Assembly: GCA_934525845.1 (NCBI GenBank)
Contig: CAKSZS010000048.1
Coordinates: forward strand, 1-13,984
From: an uncultured Faecalibacterium sp.
Lineage (GTDB): Bacteria; Bacillota; Clostridia; Oscillospirales; Ruminococcaceae
Length of the DNA stretch: 13,984 bases
Direction of reading: 5' to 3'
Shown: piece by piece, positions 1 through 7,182 of the stretch
How positions within the stretch are numbered: position 1 is the first letter of the stretch
Layout of the letters: each line of letters starts with the position of its first letter
Position numbers and translations under genes: made by a program
Notes under the pieces: generated by a model
What the model saw: the letters and a program-made list of their open reading frames with translations, nothing else
Database searches by the model: none
What the model was told of the DNA's origin: nothing

Positions 1-128
1 TTGTCGATGTCCTCCATGCAGTGGCTGGCCAGCTCTTTGGCGTCCTGCGTGTTCAGGTGGCGGGCCGGGATGATGACATCGGTATCCACGTTGTCCGGGT
101 ATTTGAAAACAGAACCTTTTGCGTTCAT
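1..128 (-). CDS. leuD: 3-isopropylmalate dehydratase small subunit, N-terminal part
   Basis: Only the first 42 codons are in the window; the gene runs off the left edge, so the break is not biological. The start is the ATG at 128-126, preceded by AAGGAG at a good distance. The N-terminus (GSVFKYPDNVDTDVIIPARH) is the typical opening of the LeuD swivelling domain, in which the D-N-V-D-T-D-x-I-I-P segment is highly conserved. LeuD joins LeuC to form isopropylmalate isomerase, which converts 2-isopropylmalate to 3-isopropylmalate in leucine synthesis. It lies 18 nt downstream of the leuC stop codon, so it is the third gene of the leuA-leuC-leuD transcript. Identification is secure from the N-terminus and the context; the C-terminal half cannot be checked. 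Confidence 0.93.
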   Translation of the reverse strand, partial: MNAKGSVFKYPDNVDTDVIIPARHLNTQDAKELASHCMEDID

Positions 129-146
129 TGTTGTGCTCCTTTCCGA

Positions 147-1406
147 TCAGACCGTGCGGGGGTCGGTGATGCAGCCGGTCAGTGCGCTGGCGGCGGCGGT
201 GGCGGGAGAGGCCAGATAGACCTCGCTCTTCACATGGCCCATGCGGCCCACGAAGTTGCGGTTGGTGGTGGAGACACAGCGTTCGCCCTCGGCCAGAATG
301 CCCATGTAGCCGCCCAGGCAGGGGCCGCAGGTGGGGGTGGACACGATGCAGCCGGCATCGATAAAGGCAGTGGTCCAGCCGCGCAGGATGCACTCCTTGT
401 ATACGGCCATGGTGGCGGGAATGATGATGCCGCGCACGCCCTTGGCGATGTGCTTGCCCTTCAGCACGTTGTAAGCGGCTTCCATGTCCTCCAGACGGCC
501 ATTGGTGCAGCTGCCGATGACCACCTGATCGATCTTGATGTCCTTGCCCTCGCTGGCCAGGTGGGTGTTCTCGGGCAGGTGCGGATAGCTCACGGTGGGC
601 TCCAGCTTGGAAAGGTCGATCTCAATGGTCTTTTCGTACTCGGCATCCGGGTCGGCTTCGTAGTACACCGGCTCGCGCTGGCTGCGGCCCTTGAGATAAG
701 CCTTGGTCACCTCGTCCACCGGGAAGATGCCGTTCTTGGCACCGGCCTCGATGGCCATGTTGCAGATGCACAGGCGGTCGTCCATGGTCAGGGAGGCAAC
801 GCCGGGGCCGGTGAACTCCATGGACTTGTACAGCGCACCGTCCACGCCGATCATGCCGATGATGTGCAGGATCAGGTCCTTGCCGGACACGCGGGGGCCA
901 AACTTGCCCTTGAGCACAAACTTGATGGCAGAGGGAACTTTGAACCATGCCATGCCGGTGGCCATGCCGGCGGCCATATCGGTGGAGCCGACGCCGGTGG
1001 AGAAAGCCCCCAGTGCACCGTAGGTGCAGGTGTGGCTGTCCGCACCGATGACGCAGTCACCGGCGGTCACGATGCCTTTTTCGGGCAGCAGGGCGTGCTC
1101 AATGCCCATCTGGCCCACATCGTAGAAGTTGAGGATGTCGTATTTGTTGGCAAACTCGCGGCACTGCTTGGACTGGGTGGCACTCTTGATGTCCTTGTTG
1201 GGCACAAAGTGGTCCAGCACGATGGCGATGTGCTCTTTGTCGAACACGGAGTTGAAACCGGCGCGCTCAAACTCGTTGATGGCGACGGGGGTGGTGATGT
1301 CGTTGCCCAGCACGATGTCCAGCTTTGCGTTGATGAGCTGGCCTGCCTTGACCTCGGCAAGTCCGGCGTGTGCGGCAAGGATCTTCTGCGTCAGGGTCAT
1401 TCCCAT
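147..1406 (-). CDS. leuC: 3-isopropylmalate dehydratase large subunit
   Basis: A 419-residue aconitase-family protein, the usual length of the short (homoaconitase-like, LeuC2) type. Visible landmarks are GADSHTCTYG near residues 121-130, GSCTNGR at 298-304 and TPTCGPCLGG at 357-366. The three cysteines C300, C360 and C363 match the [4Fe-4S] cluster ligands of this family. With LeuD it isomerises 2-isopropylmalate to 3-isopropylmalate in the cytoplasm. The start at 1406 (MGMTLTQKIL) has AAGGAGAG just upstream and matches the family N-terminus. It follows leuA by 29 nt on the same strand with no terminator between them, so the genes are co-transcribed and should share the T-box control upstream of leuA. 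Confidence 0.97.
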   Translation of the reverse strand: MGMTLTQKILAAHAGLAEVKAGQLINAKLDIVLGNDITTPVAINEFERAGFNSVFDKEHIAIVLDHFVPNKDIKSATQSKQCREFANKYDILNFYDVGQMGIEHALLPEKGIVTAGDCVIGADSHTCTYGALGAFSTGVGSTDMAAGMATGMAWFKVPSAIKFVLKGKFGPRVSGKDLILHIIGMIGVDGALYKSMEFTGPGVASLTMDDRLCICNMAIEAGAKNGIFPVDEVTKAYLKGRSQREPVYYEADPDAEYEKTIEIDLSKLEPTVSYPHLPENTHLASEGKDIKIDQVVIGSCTNGRLEDMEAAYNVLKGKHIAKGVRGIIIPATMAVYKECILRGWTTAFIDAGCIVSTPTCGPCLGGYMGILAEGERCVSTTNRNFVGRMGHVKSEVYLASPATAAASALTGCITDPRTV

Positions 1407-1435
1407 GGTGGTACTCTCCTTTTAAAAAAGCCTTT

Positions 1436-3088
1436 TTACTTATTATTGATCGCGCTTACCAGTGCCTTGACACCGGCCACGATGATATCCGTGTCAGTAC
1501 CGGCACCCCAGGTGACGGTGCCGTCGCCCCAGGTCAGGCCCACATAGGAGGCCGCACGGGAGGTGGAGCCCTCGTCCAGGCTGTGCTCGGAGTAGTTCTC
1601 CAGATGGAACTCCATGCCGGTGGCGCTCTGGATGGCGTTGGCCACGGCGTCCAGACGGCCGTTGCCCACCGAGGTGACCACCTTGCGCTGGCCGTTCAGG
1701 TCCAGCGTGACCGTGGCGGTGATGCCGTTGACCTGAGCAAAGTGTGCCTCGATGACATTGAGGGGCTTGCGGCGGTTGAGGAAGGTGTCCTCGAAGATGT
1801 GCAGCACCTCTCCGGCACTCAGTTCCTTGTGGTTGTGGTCGGACACGCTCTTGACCTTGTAGCCCAGAGCCTCGCGCATCTTCGGGGGCAGGTTGTAGCC
1901 GTAGTTCTGCTCCAGCACGAAGCCGATGCCGCCCTTGCCGCTCTGGCTGTTGATGCGGATGACGTCGGCGTCGTAGGTGCGGCCGATGTCGTGGGGATCC
2001 ACCGGGATGTAGGGGCAGGTCCAGCGGTGCTCTCCGTGCTCCTTGCGGTAGGCCATGCCCTTGGCAATGGCGTCCTGGTGGCTGCCGGAGAAGGCAGCGA
2101 ACACCAGCTGACCGGCGTAGGGGGTGCGCTCGTAGATGTGCATCCGGGTCATGCGCTCATAGGTGGCGCAGATCTCCGGCATATTGGAGAAGTCCAGCCT
2201 CGGGTCCACGCCGTGGCTGTACATATTCATGGCCAGGGTCACGGCGTCCACATTGCCGGTGCGCTCGCCATTGCCGAACAGGCAGCACTCCACGCGCTGG
2301 GCACCGGCCAGCACGGCCAGCTCGGCGCAGGCCACACCGGTGCCGCGGTCGTTGTGGGGGTGGGTGGAGATGATGACGCTGTCGCGGTATTTCAGGTGCT
2401 TGTCGCAGTACTCGATCTGGTTGGCGTAGACGTGGGGCATACTCATTTCCACGGTGACCGGCAGGTTGATGATCATCGGGCGGTCCGGGGTGGGCTGCAT
2501 GATGTCCAGCACGGCGTTGCACACGTCCACAGCGTAGTCCACTTCGGTGCCGGTGAAGCTCTCGGGGCTGTACTCAAACAGGAAATTGCCCTCGTATTCC
2601 TCGCTCAGCTGCTTGACCAGTTTGGCACCGTCGGTGGCGATCTTCTTGATCTCTTCCTTGCTCTTGTGGAACACCTGCTCACGCTGGGCCACCGAGGTGG
2701 AGTTGTAGAAGTGGATGACCGCACGGGGGGCACCCTTGACGGCCTCGAAGGTCTTGCGGATGATGTGGTCACGGCACTGGGTCAGCACCTGCACGGTGAC
2801 GTCGGCGGGGATCATGTCCTTCTCGATCAGGGTGCGCAGGAACTCGTATTCGGTCTCACTGGCGGCCGGGAAGCCGACTTCGATCTCCTTGAAGCCGATC
2901 TTCACCAGCATCTGGAAGAACTCCAGCTTTTCTTCCAGGCTCATGGGCACGATCAGGGCCTGGTTGCCGTCGCGCAGGTCTACGCTGCACCAGGCCGGGG
3001 CCTTTTCAATGTGGTCTTTCTTCACCCAGCTGTCATAGCCTGCGGGGACCGGGTAGTAACCCGGAGCGTACTTGGTAGCGTCCATCAT
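1436..3088 (-). CDS. leuA: 2-isopropylmalate synthase (long LeuA2-type)
   Basis: A 550-residue protein with the HMGL-like TIM barrel followed by a C-terminal LeuA allosteric domain (about residues 425-550), the length expected for the long LeuA form. RDGNQ at 39-43, HPHND at 243-247 and GNGERTGN at 272-279 are the metal-binding and substrate signatures. It condenses acetyl-CoA with 2-oxoisovalerate, the committed step to leucine, and the C-terminal domain normally mediates leucine feedback inhibition. The start is the first of two adjacent ATG codons (3088-3086), 8 nt after an AGGAGG site (3102-3097). It is the first gene of the operon, directly downstream of a T-box leader. Homocitrate synthase is an alternative within the family, but the leuC/leuD neighbours and the leader settle the call. 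Confidence 0.97.
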   Translation of the reverse strand: MMDATKYAPGYYPVPAGYDSWVKKDHIEKAPAWCSVDLRDGNQALIVPMSLEEKLEFFQMLVKIGFKEIEVGFPAASETEYEFLRTLIEKDMIPADVTVQVLTQCRDHIIRKTFEAVKGAPRAVIHFYNSTSVAQREQVFHKSKEEIKKIATDGAKLVKQLSEEYEGNFLFEYSPESFTGTEVDYAVDVCNAVLDIMQPTPDRPMIINLPVTVEMSMPHVYANQIEYCDKHLKYRDSVIISTHPHNDRGTGVACAELAVLAGAQRVECCLFGNGERTGNVDAVTLAMNMYSHGVDPRLDFSNMPEICATYERMTRMHIYERTPYAGQLVFAAFSGSHQDAIAKGMAYRKEHGEHRWTCPYIPVDPHDIGRTYDADVIRINSQSGKGGIGFVLEQNYGYNLPPKMREALGYKVKSVSDHNHKELSAGEVLHIFEDTFLNRRKPLNVIEAHFAQVNGITATVTLDLNGQRKVVTSVGNGRLDAVANAIQSATGMEFHLENYSEHSLDEGSTSRAASYVGLTWGDGTVTWGAGTDTDIIVAGVKALVSAINNK

Positions 3089-3441
3089 CGTTTTGTCCTC
3101 CTGATACTTCTTACACTTTTTTGTACAAGAAAAGGCTCCCGTCTTTCAAGGCGAAAACCTTGAGAGACGAGAGCCTGTAAGTTTTATCACAGGGCACCCG
3201 TGGTACCACTCTCTTTGCTGCACCTTTTGTGGATGCAGCCACTTTGCACGATCGGCCCTTTGCGGCGAATCGCTGCCCCGGTAACGGTGGGCATCCGTCA
3301 GAACCTACTGTCTGTTCAGCTCTGCCGCTCAGGGGCCAGTAACCGAGACCCTCTGCACCCGCCTTGCACCACCCGGCGGCTCTCTGCACACAGAAGAAGA
3401 TCGTTTTTTCCCCGTCAACGCATTTGCACTTTGTAGAAAGT
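3089..3441 (-). promoter_or_regulatory. T-box leader of the leucine operon
   Basis: Read on the minus strand, the roughly 350-nt leader carries in order: a Stem I distal element resembling AGAGAG...GGTGGTGCAAGGCGGG (3388-3358), a Stem II-like AGTAGG followed by a CCGTTA-containing stem, the T-box core GGTACCACGG (around 3207-3198) and an intrinsic terminator. This is the standard architecture for sensing uncharged tRNA. Given leuA downstream, the tRNA should be tRNA-Leu. My preferred specifier is CTC (3347-3345), which lies in what appears to be the 3' side of Stem I; CTG at 3319-3317 is an alternative. The specifier assignment is uncertain, the T-box call is not. Confidence 0.93.
3121..3176 (-). 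terminator. T-box regulated terminator before leuA
   Basis: On the minus strand a long stem (arms 3176-3160 and 3149-3133, starting AGGCTCTCGTC and closing GACGGGAGCC with a few mismatches or wobbles) is followed by TTTTCTT. It sits directly after the T-box core, whose GGTACCACGG would pair with the terminator-competing bulge to allow readthrough when tRNA-Leu is uncharged. Confidence 0.93.
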
Positions 3442-3447
3442 GGGTCC

Positions 3448-3476
3448 ATTTTATCATGTCTGCCAGAAACTGTCAA
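3448..3476 (-). promoter_or_regulatory. Promoter of leuA-leuC-leuD
   Basis: The minus strand shows TTGACA (3476-3471), a 17-nt spacer and TAAAAT (3453-3448): a near-consensus housekeeping promoter. Transcription should begin near 3441, leaving the complete T-box leader in the RNA. Confidence 0.88.
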
Positions 3477-3577
3477 GAAGAAATCTTCATAACAAAGATG
3501 AAAAAAATTCACAATAATACCGGGAAAATCATGCAGGATTGAGGGAGATGCCGGGCTTTCTTTGTTAAGAAACTGCG

Positions 3578-3635
3578 AAGTTTTTGGAAACATGGCCTCA
3601 AACCGCTGTCCCCTTGTGCCGGGGTGTGCTATACT
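3578..3635 (+). promoter_or_regulatory. Extended -10 promoter of ftsH with shared upstream block
   Basis: TGC-TATACT (3627-3635) is an extended -10 element 59 nt before the ftsH start; no good -35 lies at 17 nt. The stretch CTTGTGCCGGGGTGTGC before it and AAGTTTTTGGAAA at 3578 closely resemble the region in front of the ABC operon at 6380-6436, with almost identical spacing. The remainder of the 3442-3577 gap holds the leuA promoter on the other strand and nothing else I can identify. Confidence 0.6.
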
Positions 3636-3694
3636 GATGCCGACATCCGGGCTCTGCTGCATCAGCAGGCCCATTCTTATAAGGAGGAATCCCC

Positions 3695-5530
3695 ATGAAA
3701 GAGGTCAAGCCTTCCAAAAAGCCCTTGGCCATTTACTACGCCATCGTGCTGTTGGTGCTGCTGGTGCTGAACCTGGTGCTGGTGCCCTGGCTCACAGAGC
3801 GTCAGGTCAAGGAGGTGGACTATGGCACCTTTATGAGCATGACCCAGCAGCAGAACATCGGCAAGGTGGACATCCAGTCCAACCAGATCGTGTTCACCGA
3901 TAAAGAAGAAAAGCAGATCTACAAAACCGGCCTGATGAACGACCCGGGCCTGACCCAGCGTCTCTACGATGCCGGGGCCCAGTTCTCCAGTGAGATCGTG
4001 GAGCAGGGCTCTCCGGTGTTGAGCTTTTTGATCTGGTTTGCCCTGCCCATCCTGCTGTTCAGCTTCGTCGGCAACCAGATGAACAAAAAACTCATGGAAA
4101 AGGCAGGGGGCGGCCCCGGTGCCATGATGTTCGGCGGCGCGGGCAAGTCCAACGCCAAGGTGTATGTGCAGTCCACCCACGGCATCCGGTTCGCGGATGT
4201 GGCCGGTGAGGACGAAGCCAAGGAGAATTTGCAGGAGATCGTCAACTATCTGCACGACCCCAAGCAGTATGAAGAGATCGGTGCGTCCATGCCCAAGGGC
4301 ATTCTGCTGGTCGGCCCTCCGGGCACCGGCAAGACCATGCTGGCCAAGGCAGTGGCCGGTGAGTCCAATGTGCCGTTTTTCTCCATTTCTGGTTCGGAGT
4401 TCGTGGAGATGTTCGTGGGCATGGGTGCTTCCAAGGTGCGCGACCTGTTCAAGCAGGCCAAGGAAAAGGCTCCCTGCATCGTATTCATTGATGAAATTGA
4501 TGCCATCGGCCAGAAGCGCAACAGCGGCAGCATCGGCGGCAACGACGAGCGCGAGCAGACCCTGAACCAGCTGCTGACCGAGATGGACGGCTTTGAGGGC
4601 AACACCGGTGTCATCATTCTGGCGGCCACCAACCGCCCGGATTCGCTGGATCCGGCCCTGACCCGGCCCGGCCGCTTTGACCGCCGGGTGCCCGTGGAGC
4701 TGCCCGACCTGAAGGGCCGCGAAGAGATCCTGAAAGTGCACGCCAAGAAGGTCGCTATGGCCCCGGGTGTGGACTTCAACACGGTGGCCCGCATGGCGTC
4801 CGGCGCGTCCGGTGCAGAACTGGCCAACATCGTCAACGAAGCCGCCCTGCGGGCGGTGCGTGCAGGCCGCAAGAGCGTGACCCAGGCCGACCTGGAAGAG
4901 AGCATTGAGGTGGTCATTGCAGGCTACCAGAAGAAAAACTCCATCCTGACAGATCAGGAAAAGTGCATCGTGGCCTACCACGAGATCGGCCACGCCCTGG
5001 TGGCAGCCAAGCAGTCCCACTCGGCTCCGGTGCAGAAGATCACCATCATTCCCCGCACCTCCGGTGCCCTGGGCTACACCATGCAGGTGGACGAGGGCAA
5101 CCACTACCTGATGAACCAGACGGAGCTGGAAAACAAGATCGCCACCTTTACCGGAGGCCGTGCCGCCGAGGAGCTGGTGTTCCACTCTGTTACCACCGGA
5201 GCCTCCAACGACATCGAGCAGGCCACCAAGCTGGCCCGGGCCATGATCACCCGGTACGGCATGAGCCAGGACTTTGACATGGTGGCCCTGGAAACGGTGA
5301 ACAACCAGTACCTGGGAGGGGACACCTCCCTGGCCTGCTCTGCTCAGACCCAGCGGGAGATCGACCAGAAGGTGGTGGAGCTGGTAAAGGCTCAGCACGC
5401 CAAGGCCCTGCAGATCCTTACCGAGAACCGGGACAAGCTGGACCAGCTGGCCAAGTTCCTCTACGAAAAGGAGACCATCACCGGGGAGGAATTTATGGCC
5501 ATCCTGAACGGAGAAGAAAAAACTGAATAA
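3695..5530 (+). CDS. ftsH: ATP-dependent zinc metalloprotease FtsH
   Basis: A 611-residue membrane-anchored AAA+ protease that degrades damaged membrane proteins and some short-lived cytoplasmic regulators as a hexamer. Two membrane segments (about 11-32 and 107-126) flank a small extracytoplasmic domain. The AAA module shows Walker A GPPGTGKT (207-214), the pore motif FVGMGA (240-245), Walker B IVFIDEID (262-269) and the second region of homology (311-330) with arginine fingers R324 and R327. The protease domain has the zinc motif HEIGH (429-433; HExGH, with Ile where Ala is common) and D506 in SNDIEQAT as likely third ligand. The start has AAGGAGG just upstream. The C-terminal tail is short and there is no tilS/hpt neighbour, unlike many Firmicutes, so it appears to be transcribed alone or with the next gene. 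Confidence 0.97.
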   Translation: MKEVKPSKKPLAIYYAIVLLVLLVLNLVLVPWLTERQVKEVDYGTFMSMTQQQNIGKVDIQSNQIVFTDKEEKQIYKTGLMNDPGLTQRLYDAGAQFSSEIVEQGSPVLSFLIWFALPILLFSFVGNQMNKKLMEKAGGGPGAMMFGGAGKSNAKVYVQSTHGIRFADVAGEDEAKENLQEIVNYLHDPKQYEEIGASMPKGILLVGPPGTGKTMLAKAVAGESNVPFFSISGSEFVEMFVGMGASKVRDLFKQAKEKAPCIVFIDEIDAIGQKRNSGSIGGNDEREQTLNQLLTEMDGFEGNTGVIILAATNRPDSLDPALTRPGRFDRRVPVELPDLKGREEILKVHAKKVAMAPGVDFNTVARMASGASGAELANIVNEAALRAVRAGRKSVTQADLEESIEVVIAGYQKKNSILTDQEKCIVAYHEIGHALVAAKQSHSAPVQKITIIPRTSGALGYTMQVDEGNHYLMNQTELENKIATFTGGRAAEELVFHSVTTGASNDIEQATKLARAMITRYGMSQDFDMVALETVNNQYLGGDTSLACSAQTQREIDQKVVELVKAQHAKALQILTENRDKLDQLAKFLYEKETITGEEFMAILNGEEKTE

Positions 5531-5557
5531 TTTTTTGCATTCCCTGCAATAATCCAG

Positions 5558-5590
5558 CCGCCGCATCCGTTTACAAGACAGATACGGCGG
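5558..5590 (+). other. Stem-loop downstream of ftsH
   Basis: CCGCCGCATC (5558-5567) and GATACGGCGG (5581-5590) pair with one mismatch over a 13-nt loop. There is no convincing T-run behind it, so it may be a weak ftsH terminator, an RNA-stabilising stem or part of the leader of the next gene. The 150-nt gap holds no other gene. Confidence 0.45.
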
Positions 5591-5642
5591 TTCTGGTTCA
5601 GAGCCCCGCAGAAAAAACCATGGTTGATAGAACATAAAAACA

Positions 5643-5659
5643 CAGCCGGATTCCGGCTG
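5643..5659. other. Short perfect hairpin beside the ribosome-binding site
   Basis: CAGCCGG-ATT-CCGGCTG is a 7-bp perfect hairpin ending only a few bases before the AGGAGG of the next gene. On the minus strand it is followed by a T-rich run and would resemble a terminator; on the plus strand it could modulate translation start. The sequence shows the dyad; its role is a guess. Confidence 0.4.
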
Positions 5660-5680
5660 CAAAAACAGGAGGATTTTTCC

Positions 5681-6310
5681 ATGAAACTGCTGAATCATAA
5701 ATTTGCCCGTACCCTGGCTGCCGCTGCGGTGGCTGCCTGTGCCGTTGCCATGCTCAGTGTAGGCGCATTTGCTGCCGACGTGGCCATTGGTGAAAAGGAC
5801 CCCACCTACGGCGGCTATGGCGCACCGGAAGGTCCTGCCATCCAGGGCAACATCATGCTCATCAGTGCCGACGGCGATGTGGCCGTTGGCGAAAAGGACC
5901 CCACCTACGGCGGCTATGGCGCACCGGAAGGCCCTGCCATCCAGGGCAACATCATGCTCATTGGTGCCGACGGTGCTGAGAGCGACACCCTGAAGCTGAA
6001 CTACAGCGTCAAGGGCCTGTTTGGCCGCCAGGTGCTGTATACTGCCCGGCAGAACGGCACTGTGCTGACCCTGGATGTGCCTGCCAGCGTGGCGACCTTC
6101 CGCTGCACCATGGAGGACCTGACCACCATGATGAACAACGGCGTCAACACCCTGGTGTTCAAGACCGAAAAGACCTCCACCACTCTGAACCTGAGCCTGC
6201 TGACGGAGGGCTATGATGCCGACGCCAAGGTCAGCCTGCGCCAGTGCGGCAGCACCGTCCGCCTCAGCGTCAATGGCCGGGGCCGCCGGGATCTGCTGAT
6301 CGGCCGCTGA
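5681..6310 (+). CDS. Secreted protein with two tandem 33-residue repeats, function unknown
   Basis: I do not recognise a family. The start is the ATG at 5681, 8 nt after AGGAGG (an in-frame ATG at 5624 lacks such a site), giving 209 residues. Residues 1-32 form a clear Sec signal peptide: positive N-terminus (KLLNHKFAR), an Ala-rich hydrophobic core and an AFA-AD cleavage site. The mature protein opens with two nearly identical 33-residue repeats (about 33-98) rich in Gly, Pro and Tyr (KDPTYGGYGAPEGPAIQGN). A roughly 105-residue domain follows, with alternating hydrophobic residues suggesting beta structure and a basic end (RGRRDLLIGR). There is no membrane anchor, sortase motif or lipobox, so it is probably released or loosely wall-bound. 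It has its own strong terminator. Expression with ftsH is possible, but a shared function is not implied. Confidence 0.8.
   Translation: MKLLNHKFARTLAAAAVAACAVAMLSVGAFAADVAIGEKDPTYGGYGAPEGPAIQGNIMLISADGDVAVGEKDPTYGGYGAPEGPAIQGNIMLIGADGAESDTLKLNYSVKGLFGRQVLYTARQNGTVLTLDVPASVATFRCTMEDLTTMMNNGVNTLVFKTEKTSTTLNLSLLTEGYDADAKVSLRQCGSTVRLSVNGRGRRDLLIGR
5777..5974 (+). repeat. Tandem 99-bp coding duplication
   Basis: Units 5777-5875 and 5876-5974 abut exactly and differ at 7 of 99 positions by my alignment. Most changes are synonymous third-position changes; Ile/Val and Ser/Gly are the amino-acid differences. The length is a multiple of three, so the frame is kept. This is a recent in-frame duplication within the secreted protein. 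Confidence 0.96.
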
Positions 6311-6340
6311 GCCCCAGCCCCCTGCATTCCATAAGCATCC

Positions 6341-6374
6341 AAAAGCTCCCACTGCTGTTGCGGTGGGAGCTTTT
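6341..6374 (+). terminator. Intrinsic terminator after the secreted repeat protein
   Basis: AAAAGCTCCCACTGC and GCGGTGGGAGCTTTT form a 15-bp stem with one G-T wobble around a TGTT loop. The flanking A and T runs make it able to work in both directions. It separates the secreted-protein gene from the ABC operon. Confidence 0.92.
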
Positions 6375-6379
6375 CTGTT

Positions 6380-6436
6380 AAGTTTTTGAAAATTTGCCCG
6401 GCAGAGGGTGCAACCTTTGCCGGGTTGTGTTATAGT
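6380..6436 (+). promoter_or_regulatory. Extended -10 promoter of the ABC transporter operon
   Basis: TGT-TATAGT (6428-6436) is an extended -10 element 41 nt before the ATPase start. CCTTTGCCGGGTTGTG precedes it and AAGTTTTTGAAAA lies at 6380, mirroring the ftsH upstream region. An alternative -10, TAAAAT at about 6445, has no better -35. Confidence 0.6.
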
Positions 6437-6477
6437 TAAGGTGGATAAAATTACATGGTTGCAAAGGAGAAAACGCC

Positions 6478-7182
6478 ATGGATCATTTTGTGGAGTTTGA
6501 GGACGTCTGCAAATATTACCAGACCGGAAGTGTGAAGATCGCCGCCGCCGACCACATGAATTTTTATGTGGACAAGGGGGAATTCTGCATCATCGTAGGC
6601 CCCTCCGGTGCCGGCAAGACCACCTTGCTGAACATTCTGGGCGGCATGGACAGCTGCGATGAGGGTCATGTCTGGCTGGACGGCCGGGACGTGAGCCGCT
6701 TTTCGGAGCGGGAACTGACCACCTACCGCCGCTATGATGTGGGGTTCGTGTTCCAGTTCTACAATCTGGTGCAGAACCTGACCGCGCTGGAAAATGTGGA
6801 GCTGGCCAGCGAGATCTGCCGGGACCCCCTGGACCCGGCCCAGACCCTGACCAGTGTGGGCCTGGGGGAGCGGCTGAACAACTTCCCGGCGCAGCTGTCC
6901 GGCGGCGAGCAGCAGCGGGTGTCCATTGCTCGTGCTCTGGCCAAAAACCCCAAGCTCCTGTTGTGCGACGAGCCCACCGGTGCCCTGGACTACAAGACCG
7001 GCAAACAGGTGCTGGGGCTTTTGCAGGAGACCTGCCGCAAGACCGGACGCACCGTCATCGTGATCACCCATAACACGGCCCTGACCGCCATGGCCGACCG
7101 TGTCATTCAGGTACGCAGTGGGCAGATCGTGTCCAACAAGGTCAACGAGCACCCGGTGCCGGTGGAAGAAATTGAGTGGTGA
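6478..7182 (+). CDS. ABC transporter ATP-binding protein, MacB/LolD type
   Basis: A 234-residue ATPase with all ABC motifs: Walker A GPSGAGKT (41-48), the Q-loop in VGFVFQFYNL (Q93), signature LSGGEQQ (140-146), Walker B LLLCDEPT ending at 167 and an H-loop in VITHN. The VGFVFQFYNLV segment and overall length are typical of the MacB/LolD/BceA subfamily, which drives mechanotransmission-type FtsX permeases rather than classical channels. The ATG at 6478 follows AAAGGAG at 8 nt. The stop codon overlaps the start of the permease gene, so translation is coupled. No two-component system or antimicrobial-peptide gene is next to it, so a Bce-like resistance role cannot be claimed; the substrate is unknown. 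Confidence 0.95.
   Translation: MDHFVEFEDVCKYYQTGSVKIAAADHMNFYVDKGEFCIIVGPSGAGKTTLLNILGGMDSCDEGHVWLDGRDVSRFSERELTTYRRYDVGFVFQFYNLVQNLTALENVELASEICRDPLDPAQTLTSVGLGERLNNFPAQLSGGEQQRVSIARALAKNPKLLLCDEPTGALDYKTGKQVLGLLQETCRKTGRTVIVITHNTALTAMADRVIQVRSGQIVSNKVNEHPVPVEEIEW

Noticed and set aside
1370..3163. 597-codon open frame on the plus strand opposite leuA, and a similar 508-codon frame opposite leuC (21-1547)
   Set aside because: Low-complexity His/Gly/Val/Ala-rich sequence typical of the antisense of GC-rich genes; leuA and leuC on the other strand are certain.
3111..3674. 187-codon minus-strand frame over the leuA leader
   Set aside because: It runs through the promoter, T-box and terminator, so the open frame is accidental.
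5624..5680. Upstream ATG at 5624 for the secreted protein
   Set aside because: No ribosome-binding site precedes it; it would put 19 polar residues before the signal peptide and read through the AGGAGG used by the ATG at 5681.
3677..6352. 891-codon open frame on the minus strand opposite ftsH
   Set aside because: It is a shadow of ftsH and the secreted protein, produced by GC-rich codon bias. It has no family signatures, crosses the promoter and terminator regions, and the opposite strand carries conserved motifs.
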